The notes under the pieces were generated by a model that was not told the origin of the DNA, did not search any database, and saw only the letters and a program-made list of their open reading frames with translations. Both the position numbers and the translations under genes were made by a program. A DNA stretch of 64,000 bases from Chitinophagaceae bacterium (lineage in GTDB: Bacteria > Bacteroidota > Bacteroidia > Chitinophagales > Chitinophagaceae). The stretch spans positions 1-64,000 of the forward strand of contig JACSRW010000034.1 in NCBI GenBank assembly GCA_014879565.1. Direction: 5' to 3'. The number at the start of each line of letters is the position of its first letter. Position 1 is the stretch's first letter. Positions 22,846 through 31,558 of the stretch are shown piece by piece.

Positions 22846-24468
22846 TTATTGTCTGACCAGCCTGAAAATGGTTTTTTCGCCTGATGCCGCCTGGCAGGAC
22901 AGGAAATAGATACCCGGCGACCAGGCGCCGGTTTCCAGTTGCAGGCTGTTCTTTCCGTAAAGGGCCGCGAAGTTCCGGTTGAGCACAATCCTTCCAGATA
23001 CATCTGTTACCCGGATATGTATCTGCTGCGCCAGCCTGGACCGGATATCCAGGAAGAACCAGGAACTGACAGGATTGGGATATCCGGTAATCAGCACATC
23101 GGCTGTTTCCGATGCCGGGTAATCATAACAAGGCCCTTCATTGGGAATGGAAGCGCTGATCCATCCCACACGGGCAGCAATCCAGGATTTCAGGGCCTCT
23201 ATTTCACCAGCATAAGTGGAGGGTATCGGGTCCGGATTGGGCCAGATATAACTACCCAGCACGGGCCAGCGCTGAAAATGCCGCTGACGGGCTTCCGCTG
23301 TCAGGCTGACAATAGAATCAATCAGGAAATAGATCCGGTTATCACTCAGCGAAGTGTTCCGCGCCGATTTCCACCGGCACCGGAAATTCGCCTGAAAAGC
23401 GCTGTCTTTTTCAAAACGGTACCACCAGAAAGGCACCTGCCAGAAATCCTGCGTACATTCTTTATTAAACTGGTAAGCCCAGCCGGACACATCACTTCCC
23501 TTACAATAATTCGCATTCCGGAAAGCCAGGTCATAATCCCATACCGGCCCTGCAATGAGTTTACCCCCTTTGCTGTACCGGTCTTTATAGAAATAGGAAC
23601 TCAGTCTGTACCCGTCCACATTCCGGCTTACTTCATTCACAATCATATAGTCAATAAACGAAGCCTCATCCGCAAACCGCCGCCAGCCCCATTGTTTGTC
23701 CTGAAATTGTGTGCCATCCAGTGCTGCTTCAAAACTATCCACATACCCTTTAATATAGGCAGTCTGTTCGGGCACAAGAGCGGTAATCTTGGGATATATA
23801 TAGGAAAACCGGATATTCTGCCCGGCCGTACTGTACCAGGGATAAACAGCCGAATACCACCCGTCTGCTTCCTTGTCAATGGAAAAAATATAGCCCCCGG
23901 TAACGGCATCACCACCGGTATCAGTGGCCGCCATCTTGGTCACCGGTACCCGGCCACTGCCTCTTTTAATCTTCTCCATAAATACATAAATGCCTTTGTA
24001 GTCTCCGTTCAGCACAAGTTCCACATACCGGCAGCGGGAAGCCCAGTGCCCCAATTCCCGGGAAAACGTGTAGGCCAGAAAATTCCGCATCAGTGTTTTA
24101 TCGGTATACGGGGCATACAGTACCCAGTCGCTTTCCTTTGGCATGCCAAATAAGGACTTATCCTGTGAGTTCCCGTTATTATCCCACAATTCAATACTGT
24201 ACGATTTCATCGGAAACATTTGCGACGACTGCCCGCGAATCTCAATGCCTATCTTCCCGTTATAATGGTTAAAGGGATCCGAAACTGCATTCCGGACCCC
24301 CTCCCCGTTATAAATAATCCCCATATCTGCCATAATCTTGGGCTCGTTCGGTATTTCCTGCCCGTTTGTATTGATAACAATCACCGGTAAATTGGAAGTG
24401 GTGAGCGACTGTGCCCCCATATGGCCAGCCCATGCCAGCCAGCAAATCCCTAACAATAACCTTTTCAT
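22846..24468 (-). CDS. CotH-family protein with type IX secretion C-terminal sorting domain
   Basis: This 540-residue secreted protein has a signal peptide (MKRLLLGICWLAWAGHMGAQ) and a CotH kinase-like domain over about residues 28-440. CotH landmarks are KIGIEIRGQSSQMFPMKSY, YTDKTLMRNFLAY and the catalytic-type GPVWDYDLAFRN near residue 325. Residues about 465-540 form a T9SS type A sorting domain (ITGYPNPVSSWFFLDI and later SPGIYFLSCQ). This implies secretion through the type IX system and a cell-surface location. CotH proteins are atypical kinases in spore coats; the bacterial substrate here is unknown. Confidence 0.88.
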   Translation of the reverse strand: MKRLLLGICWLAWAGHMGAQSLTTSNLPVIVINTNGQEIPNEPKIMADMGIIYNGEGVRNAVSDPFNHYNGKIGIEIRGQSSQMFPMKSYSIELWDNNGNSQDKSLFGMPKESDWVLYAPYTDKTLMRNFLAYTFSRELGHWASRCRYVELVLNGDYKGIYVFMEKIKRGSGRVPVTKMAATDTGGDAVTGGYIFSIDKEADGWYSAVYPWYSTAGQNIRFSYIYPKITALVPEQTAYIKGYVDSFEAALDGTQFQDKQWGWRRFADEASFIDYMIVNEVSRNVDGYRLSSYFYKDRYSKGGKLIAGPVWDYDLAFRNANYCKGSDVSGWAYQFNKECTQDFWQVPFWWYRFEKDSAFQANFRCRWKSARNTSLSDNRIYFLIDSIVSLTAEARQRHFQRWPVLGSYIWPNPDPIPSTYAGEIEALKSWIAARVGWISASIPNEGPCYDYPASETADVLITGYPNPVSSWFFLDIRSRLAQQIHIRVTDVSGRIVLNRNFAALYGKNSLQLETGAWSPGIYFLSCQAASGEKTIFRLVRQ

Positions 24469-24515
24469 AGACTGGCAAAATAATCATTCACCCCCAAAAA
24501 AACCATGATCTCACG

Positions 24516-24536
24516 CCCATTGCCTATTGCCTATTT
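24516..24536. repeat. Heptamer array CCCATTG/CCTATTG overlapping the MuiA-like stop
   Basis: The three in-register units CCCATTG, CCTATTG and CCTATTT include the stop codon at 24531-24533. The motif is the same as at 6.4, 37.0 and 49.8 kb. Confidence 0.75.
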
Positions 24537-26246
24537 CAAATTCACAATCTTCTTATCCTTCGGATACTTCACACTGTAACTGAAGCGCAGTTTCCGGCTT
24601 TCCCCGGGTTTCAGGTCAACTTTCCAGGTCAATACCCCGGTTTCAGGATTCACCATTGCTCCGCCATCCTCTTCCAGCTTCACCTCCACTTCTTTTATGG
24701 TGCTGAGCGGAAACTGATCCTTCAGCAAAAGGTTTACATCCGTAACCTTGTTATTCTTCACCAGTATTTCCCAGGTGAAAACCTGACGGGTACTGCTTCC
24801 CGATGTCTTCAGGCTGCTCTGCTCCTTTACCAGAGACCGCTTTACGGCCACTCTTCTGTCCCTTCCCAGGGAAAGATTCAGGGTGTCGGCTGTACTGTTC
24901 GGATCAATCACTGATTTACCGATATAGGTATCATCCATTATGATATTGGCATCACCCGGCAGCAGGTCAAGGTTCTGCCAGTCGGCTACCTCTGCCAGCA
25001 GATAGGCATCTTTGTCCATCCGCGGCACAACATAGTTTTTCAGTATACAACTGATCTCCTCATCCTTTATTGTTACGCTGTTCAGCTGCCCGTCGCTGGC
25101 GATATCGTAGGGCAGGTCAATTTCAAAACTGGTATTGAGCTGACCCTGGCTGAGACTGGTGTACTGCTGCAGGGTGCTCGGATCCACCGTTTCCTGTTTT
25201 GATTTCACCCGCATGGTGCCATAACCCTGTGTCACCACTTCTTCTTTCAGTTCGTTATCATCTGTATAGGACTGAATCATGTTGCGGGCGGCATTCCCCT
25301 GCATGGCCCGTCTTTGCAGGTCGGTATAGATACCCGGCACATACAACTGGAGATACCAGGGACTGAGCACCGGGGCCGATACCCCGAAATTGGGCGTACC
25401 GGTACTGAGAATAAGTTTTGATTTTTTCCAGTCAATACCGGTTGTTTGTGTAAGGGACGCCTTGTAAACCAGTTTTACTTTATTACTCTTTGAATTCACC
25501 CGTACATCGTACAGGGCCACCCAACCGGCATTATTGGTATAATAAGAAAGTTGTACCGGAATTTCGCCCGGACGTCTGCACATTACCTGCAGGATCACTT
25601 CTCCAAACGGCTTTTGTCTTTCCGGTGTTTTATACTGGATCTGTGCAATCCGCTGACGCAATTCGGCAATACGCAACTGAACCGCTGCTATCTGCTGCCG
25701 GTTTGTATAGACAGCCATTTTGGCTTTCTCAATTTTTGCCGTGTAATAGTCAACCAGCTTAAGCAATTCGGCACTCTGGATTGTTTTTCCCTCCAGGTTA
25801 CCAGCCGCTCCTTCAATCAGGGCACCCGTTTTGGCAAGCGTTTCCTGGTCAATCAGTACCAGGTTTTCCAGTCTTCCTGTTTCCTTAATAAGCAGGCGGA
25901 TGCTGTCTTCCAGCCGTTCCGCTTCCCGGTTGCGAACCGGTTCAGGTGCCGGAGGCTGATACACCCGGTATCGTTGCGACAGCAGCGCCACATCCTCCGG
26001 AACACTTACCTGGAGACTGTTGATATCTGCACTGGTACTGAGCTGGCTGATAACGATGGTACGGGTGCCGGTTTCCACCTTTACACGGGCTTCATGGGTC
26101 AGTTCGGCTCCATAACCAAAATATACAGTAGCCTGGCCAAGAGTGGCCTCTCCGCGTACCGTATCGGCTTTAACCGGGTTGCCGGATTGGGCATGCAGCA
26201 GGCAGGCGGGCATAAAGAAGGCCGCCAGCAGGATGTTTTGCTTCAT
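24531..26246 (-). CDS. DUF4139 / MuiA-like mucoidy-inhibitor family protein
   Basis: The 571-residue secreted protein has a signal peptide (MKQNILLAAFFMPACLLHAQ). A DUF4140-like N-terminal beta region spans about residues 30-95. A long coiled coil spans about 100-205 (REAERLEDSIRLLIKETGRLE onward). A DUF4139 beta domain spans about 215-571, with VQLSYYTNNAGWVALYDVRV and a closing GESRKLRFSYSVKYPKDKKI. The family is widespread and contains a Streptomyces 'mucoidy inhibitor A' member, but its molecular function is not established. It diverges from mutS. Confidence 0.85.
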   Translation of the reverse strand: MKQNILLAAFFMPACLLHAQSGNPVKADTVRGEATLGQATVYFGYGAELTHEARVKVETGTRTIVISQLSTSADINSLQVSVPEDVALLSQRYRVYQPPAPEPVRNREAERLEDSIRLLIKETGRLENLVLIDQETLAKTGALIEGAAGNLEGKTIQSAELLKLVDYYTAKIEKAKMAVYTNRQQIAAVQLRIAELRQRIAQIQYKTPERQKPFGEVILQVMCRRPGEIPVQLSYYTNNAGWVALYDVRVNSKSNKVKLVYKASLTQTTGIDWKKSKLILSTGTPNFGVSAPVLSPWYLQLYVPGIYTDLQRRAMQGNAARNMIQSYTDDNELKEEVVTQGYGTMRVKSKQETVDPSTLQQYTSLSQGQLNTSFEIDLPYDIASDGQLNSVTIKDEEISCILKNYVVPRMDKDAYLLAEVADWQNLDLLPGDANIIMDDTYIGKSVIDPNSTADTLNLSLGRDRRVAVKRSLVKEQSSLKTSGSSTRQVFTWEILVKNNKVTDVNLLLKDQFPLSTIKEVEVKLEEDGGAMVNPETGVLTWKVDLKPGESRKLRFSYSVKYPKDKKIVNLK

Positions 26247-26303
26247 GAGTTGTTTATTTTTTCAACAGATGCGGAAAGGATGTTTCTTACATAAACTGTT
26301 CCT

Positions 26304-26311
26304 TATTTTTG
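26304..26311 (+). promoter_or_regulatory. -7 promoter element TATTTTTG of mutS
   Basis: TATTTTTG matches TAnnTTTG and lies 34 nt upstream of the mutS ATG, leaving room for a normal short leader. Confidence 0.55.
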
Positions 26312-26345
26312 TCACCCCCTGACCTAAAAAGAAGGAAAAGCAGTT

Positions 26346-28955
26346 ATGGCGAAAGCAGCAGGATCGGAAACTCCCATGATGCAACAGCACCGGGCAATCA
26401 AGCAGAAATACCCGGATGCCATCCTGCTATTCCGGGTTGGTGATTTCTATGAAACCTTTGGCCAGGATGCGGTGCTGGCTTCCAGGATACTGGGGATTAC
26501 CCTGACCAAAAGAAATAACGGGGCCGCCTCCGCCTCTGAACTGGCGGGATTCCCCCACCATGCCCTCGATACCTATCTGCACAAACTGGTCAAAGCCGGT
26601 CACCGCGTGGCGATCTGTGATCAGCTGGAAGATCCCAGGCAGGCAAAAGGTATTGTTAAACGCGGGGTGACCGATATGGTGACGCCCGGTACAACCGTCA
26701 ACGATAAACTGCTGGAACATCACAGTAATAATTTTCTGGCGGCCCTGCATTTTGCCGACAATGAACAGTTCGGTCTCGCTTTCCTGGATATCTCAACAGG
26801 GGAATTCCTCTTAGCCGAGGGCGACCGGGAGTATGCCGACAAACTGCTCCAGAGTTTTAAACCCGCTGAACTGGTATTTCAGCGTCATCAGCAAAAGAAA
26901 TTCCGCGAGCTGTTTAACAATAAAGTCTATACCTATACCCTGGATGAATGGATCTTTGACCGGGTCTTTGCCACCGAAACGCTGCTGAAACATTTTCAGA
27001 CACATTCCCTGAAAGGATTCGGGGTGGATGATATGACTCACGGATTAACTGCGGCCGGCGCCATTATCCATTACCTGCGGGAGACCGAACATCCCAACCT
27101 CCAGCATATTGTTTCCCTGCAACGGATTGACCGGGAGGATTTCCTCTGGATGGACCGTTTCACTATCCGCAATCTTGAACTGGTTCAGGGAGCGGCAGAC
27201 GGGAACCATACCCTGCTGGGTGTACTGGATAATACCGTATCCCCCATGGGTGCCCGGCTGATGAAACGCTGGATTGTTTTTCCGCTTCGGGATATCCACA
27301 AAATAAATGAACGGCTGGACACGGTGGAATTTCTGATAAAGGAAACTGAATTACGGAATCAGCTGGTACAACCCATCAAACAATGCGGCGATATTGAACG
27401 ACTGGTGTCTAAAATTCCGCTGAAAAAAATTAACCCGAGAGAAGTGCTGCAACTGGCCCGGGGGCTGAGGCAGGTGGATGTGATAAAAAATCTCTGCCTG
27501 AACAACGTGAATGAATACCTCAGGCGCCTCGGGGATGCGCTCCATCCCTGCCCCTATATAGCTGATAAAATATTCCGGGAAATCTCAGAGCAGGCGCCGG
27601 CCCTTGCCGCCAAAGGCGGATTGATCGCTGCCGGTGTGAACCGGGAACTGGATGAACTCCGCCAGATTTCCTATAGCGGAAAAGAATACCTGGCCAGCCT
27701 GCAGCAGCAGGAGGCCGAAAGAACCGGCATTCCCTCCCTGAAAATCGGCTATAACAACGTTTTCGGTTACTACCTGGAAGTCACCAATGCCCATAAGAAC
27801 AAAGTACCGGCTGACTGGATCCGGAAACAAACTCTTACCAATGCGGAAAGATATATTACTCCGGAGCTGAAGGAATATGAAGAAAAAATCACCGGCGCGG
27901 AAGAAAAAATTCTGCGGATTGAACTGGAACTCTATGAGTCACTCCTGAATGAACTGTATGACTATCTCGCACCGGTGCAGACCAATGGCCACCTGCTGGC
28001 GATCCTGGATTGCCTGGCCTGCCATGCCCAGAATGCGATCCTGTTCAAATACCGCAAACCGCGTATCCATACCGGCGAAGAGTGGCTGGTGAAGGAAGGC
28101 CGGCATCCGGTAATCGAACAGCACCTTCCACCCGGCGAGACCTATATAAGCAATGACCTGCATCTGGATAAAACCGGTCAGCAGATCATTATTCTGACCG
28201 GGCCCAATATGAGTGGTAAATCCGCCCTGCTCCGGCAAACCGCCCTGATCACCCTGATGGCCCATACGGGGAGTTTTGTTCCTGCCACAGAAGCCCTTAT
28301 ACCCCTAACGGATAAAATATTTACCCGGGTCGGGGCCTCTGATAACCTCTCAGGCGGCGAATCAACCTTTATGGTGGAAATGAATGAAACGGCTTCCATT
28401 ATTAATAATATCACTCCCGGCAGCCTGATCCTGCTGGATGAAATCGGAAGAGGGACTTCTACCTATGACGGGATATCCATTGCCTGGAGTATTGCCGAGT
28501 ACCTTCACCATACACCACAAAAACCCCTGACCCTTTTCGCCACCCATTACCATGAGCTGAACGAACTGGAAACCCGCTGCCCCCGTATCCGCAATTATCA
28601 TATCACGAATAAAGAGGTGGGTAATAAAATTCTCTTTCTCCGGAAACTGGCACCAGGTGGCAGCACACACAGTTTTGGTATCCATGTGGCCAGGATGGCA
28701 GGTATGCCCCCCGCTCTGATCAGCCGGGCCAATGAAATTCTGAAACAGCTGGAAAGCAAACAGGTCCAGGAAGCAACCGGTGAAACCCTCAAAAAACTGC
28801 CGGAAGAAGGCTCCCGCATGCAATTATCCATTTTTGACGCCCATAGTGAGACATTTGAGGAAATACGCCGGCTGCTGGAAGAAACGGATATCAACCGGCT
28901 TACCCCGGTAGAAGCCCTGCTCAAGCTCCAGGAAATTAAAAACCGCCTGAAATAA
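26346..28955 (+). CDS. mutS: DNA mismatch repair protein MutS
   Basis: MutS recognises mismatches and recruits MutL. The 869-residue protein shows domain I with the mismatch-contacting FYETFGQDA near residue 34. The connector, lever and clamp domains follow. The ATPase starts near residue 600, with Walker A TGPNMSGKSALLRQ near residue 618, the DNLSGGEST signature, Walker B LILLDEIGRGTSTYDG and the FATHYHELNELE switch. The length is standard. It is a stand-alone gene. Confidence 0.98.
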   Translation: MAKAAGSETPMMQQHRAIKQKYPDAILLFRVGDFYETFGQDAVLASRILGITLTKRNNGAASASELAGFPHHALDTYLHKLVKAGHRVAICDQLEDPRQAKGIVKRGVTDMVTPGTTVNDKLLEHHSNNFLAALHFADNEQFGLAFLDISTGEFLLAEGDREYADKLLQSFKPAELVFQRHQQKKFRELFNNKVYTYTLDEWIFDRVFATETLLKHFQTHSLKGFGVDDMTHGLTAAGAIIHYLRETEHPNLQHIVSLQRIDREDFLWMDRFTIRNLELVQGAADGNHTLLGVLDNTVSPMGARLMKRWIVFPLRDIHKINERLDTVEFLIKETELRNQLVQPIKQCGDIERLVSKIPLKKINPREVLQLARGLRQVDVIKNLCLNNVNEYLRRLGDALHPCPYIADKIFREISEQAPALAAKGGLIAAGVNRELDELRQISYSGKEYLASLQQQEAERTGIPSLKIGYNNVFGYYLEVTNAHKNKVPADWIRKQTLTNAERYITPELKEYEEKITGAEEKILRIELELYESLLNELYDYLAPVQTNGHLLAILDCLACHAQNAILFKYRKPRIHTGEEWLVKEGRHPVIEQHLPPGETYISNDLHLDKTGQQIIILTGPNMSGKSALLRQTALITLMAHTGSFVPATEALIPLTDKIFTRVGASDNLSGGESTFMVEMNETASIINNITPGSLILLDEIGRGTSTYDGISIAWSIAEYLHHTPQKPLTLFATHYHELNELETRCPRIRNYHITNKEVGNKILFLRKLAPGGSTHSFGIHVARMAGMPPALISRANEILKQLESKQVQEATGETLKKLPEEGSRMQLSIFDAHSETFEEIRRLLEETDINRLTPVEALLKLQEIKNRLK

Positions 28956-29039
28956 ACAGTTTACTGACAACCCGTTAGCCATTCAGGGAAAAATATTGTC
29001 AATTCAAAAAAGTTCTTATTTTTACTCAAATTACCAAAC

Positions 29040-29540
29040 ATGAAACTGCTGAAACTTACTGCTTTATCACTTCTTATAACTGGTTCCCTGTTTGTCCTTT
29101 CTTCCTGCGAAACAGATGCAGAACTGAACCGAACTACTGATTATACCAAAACCGGTATTGCCCTCACCGGCGCACAGGTAGTTCCGGTTTCTGCTTCCCC
29201 GGCCCTGGGTACCATGGATGTTTTTTATACCAGAAATTCAAAAATTCTTACTTATACAATCAACTGGTCTGGCCTTAGCGGGGCAGTTACCGGTTTAGGC
29301 ATTCATGGCCTGGCTCCTACCGGTTACGCATCACCAACCCTCGTTCAGACCTTTTCAACTTCTGCCATTGTACGCTGCGCCACCGTGAGCAATACCTCCT
29401 GCGGCACCTATAAAGGAACAATGAAAGTGGATGATGTGGTAGTCAAAGAAGCAGATCTGCTGAACGGCGTTTACTATGTAAATATCCGTACTGCTGCCTA
29501 TCCTGCCGGTGAAATCCGCGGACAGATTCGCTTTCAGTAA
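29040..29540 (+). CDS. CHRD-domain lipoprotein
   Basis: This 166-residue lipoprotein has a signal ending LFVLSSC. The mature part is a single CHRD (chordin-like) domain, recognisable from the closing pattern YYVNIRTAAYPAGEIRGQI. CHRD domains are beta-structures in secreted proteins; no enzymatic role is known. A TATTTTTA box (not the full TAnnTTTG) with a TTG about 20 bp upstream sits 20-30 nt before the ATG. A terminator follows the stop. Confidence 0.85.
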   Translation: MKLLKLTALSLLITGSLFVLSSCETDAELNRTTDYTKTGIALTGAQVVPVSASPALGTMDVFYTRNSKILTYTINWSGLSGAVTGLGIHGLAPTGYASPTLVQTFSTSAIVRCATVSNTSCGTYKGTMKVDDVVVKEADLLNGVYYVNIRTAAYPAGEIRGQIRFQ

Positions 29541-29567
29541 TTAAACTTTTACATACGATATTTTATA

Positions 29568-29587
29568 AAACCGCTATCCGGCGGTTT
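29568..29587 (+). terminator. Intrinsic terminator of the CHRD lipoprotein gene
   Basis: A 7-bp stem AAACCGC/GCGGTTT with a 6-nt loop is followed by a run of T. It abuts the stop of the convergent SET-domain gene. Confidence 0.85.
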
Positions 29588-29591
29588 TTTT

Positions 29592-29975
29592 TTATTGCGC
29601 GTCAAACCAGACAGGCTCCGCATCATTCCAGTCGCCATTGTAGTTTATTGTCAGCTCCTCCCCCGCCTGGATATCACGGATAGCAACAATCCGGATCTGC
29701 TGCTGTGCATAATCCATATCATATTCACAATTGCTGGTATAGGAATGATTATAAACCGGTACATACCCCAGGGCCATACAGCATTGCCGGGAATCCTCCC
29801 CCCATTCAAAAATATAATCATGCAGCAGGGGCTGATCCAGCAGTTTTCTTTCCTCCCCGCTCATAACAATCACCGGCGATATTTCCACCACCACCCCCGC
29901 TTCAAGAGCATCAGCGGTAAACACCCCCCTTCCCCGGTTACCGGAAGGAGCAATAAAAAGACAGGGTATAATCAT
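29592..29975 (-). CDS. SET-domain protein (putative lysine methyltransferase)
   Basis: This 127-residue protein consists almost entirely of a minimal SET domain. RGRGVFTADALEAG (residues 14-27) is the N-SET motif. YNHSYTSNCEYD (75-86) is the NHS..N motif that forms the S-adenosylmethionine pocket, and GEELTINYNG (105-114) is the closing tyrosine motif. No pre-SET cysteines or post-SET domain are visible. Stand-alone bacterial SET proteins are known but their substrates are poorly defined. A TATATTTG box lies 20 nt before the start. Confidence 0.85.
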   Translation of the reverse strand: MIIPCLFIAPSGNRGRGVFTADALEAGVVVEISPVIVMSGEERKLLDQPLLHDYIFEWGEDSRQCCMALGYVPVYNHSYTSNCEYDMDYAQQQIRIVAIRDIQAGEELTINYNGDWNDAEPVWFDAQ

Positions 29976-29994
29976 ATTTGAACGGGTTCAGCTG

Positions 29995-30056
29995 CAAATA
30001 TATTTCTCCCCCCGGAAAACGAAGGTTGTTCCCGCTGCCGGCAGTTCGTATTTTTG
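29995..30056. promoter_or_regulatory. Divergent promoters of the SET gene (-) and mgtE (+)
   Basis: On the minus strand TATATTTG (29995-30002) lies 20 nt before the SET start. On the plus strand TTG (30026-30028), 20 bp and TATTTTTG (30049-30056) form a full promoter, and the mgtE ATG follows after only 5 nt. Confidence 0.65.
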
Positions 30057-30061
30057 ACCCC

Positions 30062-31453
30062 ATGACGCCGGAACTTGAACAGCCAACCCTGCAGGAACAA
30101 TTTGAAGCGGTCATCCTCACAGAAGACCGGCTGGCCATCCGTGCCTTCCTGGATGACCAGCTGATCAGTGATGTGGCCAACCTGGTAGATGAATACCCGG
30201 ATTACCAGGGCCAGATCATTGCCAATATGTCGGTGCACAGAGCGGCCAGCGTCTTTAAAATCCTGGATCTTTCCATCCAGAAATCTGTTATCCGGGATCT
30301 GCCCCCGAATACAACAGCCTCCCTGCTGAATGAGTTGCCGGCCGATGACCGGACCGATTTCCTGGAAGAGTTGCCAAGTAACGCTGTACGGGAACTGATC
30401 AAACTGCTGGACCCGGAAGAAAGAAAAATCACCCTCTCCCTGCTCGGATACCCGGAAAACAGTATTGGGCGGCTGATGACCCCCGATTATGTGTATGTGT
30501 ATCCCTGGAACAGCATTGAGGAAGTATTTACCACTATCCGGAAATTCGGAAAAGACAGCGAAACGATCAATGTGATCTATGTGATCAATGACAAAGGGGA
30601 ACTGCTGGATGATATCCGGATCCGGGAATTCATCCTGAACCCGCCCGATAAAAAAGTTTCCGAGCTGATGGACGACCGGTTTATTGCCCTCCGGCCGGAA
30701 GACGACCAGGAATCCGCCGCAGAGGTTTTTAAAATGAATAACCGGGTAGCCCTGCCCGTTGTCAGTAAAAGCAATAAACTGCTGGGTATTGTTACCATTG
30801 ACGATATTTTGTGGGTAACTGCCGAGGAATTCAGTGAAGACATGCAGAAAATGGGGGGTACGGAAGCCCTGAACGAACCCTATCTGGAGATGCCGATATT
30901 CAGGCTCTTCAAAAAGAGAATTGTCTGGCTGGTTATCCTTTTTATGGGAGAATTGCTGACAGCTTCTGCCATGGCTTATTTTGAAGACGAAATCAAACAA
31001 GCCGTGGTATTGGCTTTATTTGTTCCCCTGATCATTTCCAGCGGGGGTAATTCCGGGTCACAGGCATCCACGCTCATTATACAGGCCATGGCTGTCGGGG
31101 AAATCACGATAAAAGACTGGTGGCGGGTAATGCGCCGTGAAATTATCTCCGGTTTATTGCTGGGATCCGTACTGGGGCTCATCGGTTTCTTCCGGATTTA
31201 CGCGTGGCACGTTTTCGCGCCGGGTATTTACAGCGAACACTGGGCACCGGTTGGCATTACCGTCGGAATTACCCTGCTGGGCGTTGTACTCTGGGGTACC
31301 ATTACCGGCAGTATGCTGCCCCTCCTGCTGAAAAGACTGGGGGCCGATCCTGCTGTCAGTTCCGCGCCCTTTGTGGCTACACTGGTGGATGTCACCGGAC
31401 TTATCCTGTATTTTTCCGTGGCCTATTCCCTTTTACAGGGAACCCTTTTATAG
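30062..31453 (+). CDS. mgtE: Magnesium transporter MgtE
   Basis: MgtE is a Mg2+ channel gated by intracellular Mg2+. The 463-residue protein has the cytoplasmic N domain (residues about 10-140, with NELPADDRTDFLEELPSNAV). A CBS pair follows (about 145-270, with SIGRLMTPDYVYVYP and VALPVVSKSNKLLGIVTIDD). Five membrane helices from residue about 290 include the pore motif SSGGNSGSQASTLIIQAMA. The start at 30062 was chosen over an upstream in-frame ATG because it begins at the conserved fold and lies 5 nt after a promoter box. Confidence 0.95.
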   Translation: MTPELEQPTLQEQFEAVILTEDRLAIRAFLDDQLISDVANLVDEYPDYQGQIIANMSVHRAASVFKILDLSIQKSVIRDLPPNTTASLLNELPADDRTDFLEELPSNAVRELIKLLDPEERKITLSLLGYPENSIGRLMTPDYVYVYPWNSIEEVFTTIRKFGKDSETINVIYVINDKGELLDDIRIREFILNPPDKKVSELMDDRFIALRPEDDQESAAEVFKMNNRVALPVVSKSNKLLGIVTIDDILWVTAEEFSEDMQKMGGTEALNEPYLEMPIFRLFKKRIVWLVILFMGELLTASAMAYFEDEIKQAVVLALFVPLIISSGGNSGSQASTLIIQAMAVGEITIKDWWRVMRREIISGLLLGSVLGLIGFFRIYAWHVFAPGIYSEHWAPVGITVGITLLGVVLWGTITGSMLPLLLKRLGADPAVSSAPFVATLVDVTGLILYFSVAYSLLQGTLL

Positions 31454-31511
31454 CTTCCTTTTGCCGTCTCGCCAAAATTGCAGACATTCGTTTTTTGCAG
31501 GCAGGCAAACG

Positions 31512-31542
31512 TTTGCATGTTTAAAAAACCAACCTATTGTTG
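31512..31542 (+). promoter_or_regulatory. Promoter of glmS: TTTG-N19-TATTGTTG
   Basis: A -33 TTTG at 31512-31515 is followed after 19 bp by TATTGTTG at 31535-31542, one mismatch from TAnnTTTG, and the glmS ATG lies 16 nt later. Confidence 0.5.
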
Positions 31543-31558
31543 CAAAAAATTCAATACC

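Noticed and set aside
22939-24153. 404-codon frame antisense to the CotH gene
   Set aside because: It is a shadow frame; the CotH frame has signal peptide, catalytic motif and sorting domain.
29972-31000. 342-codon frame antisense to mgtE
   Set aside because: It has the low-complexity residue bias of antisense codons, while MgtE on the other strand is unambiguous.
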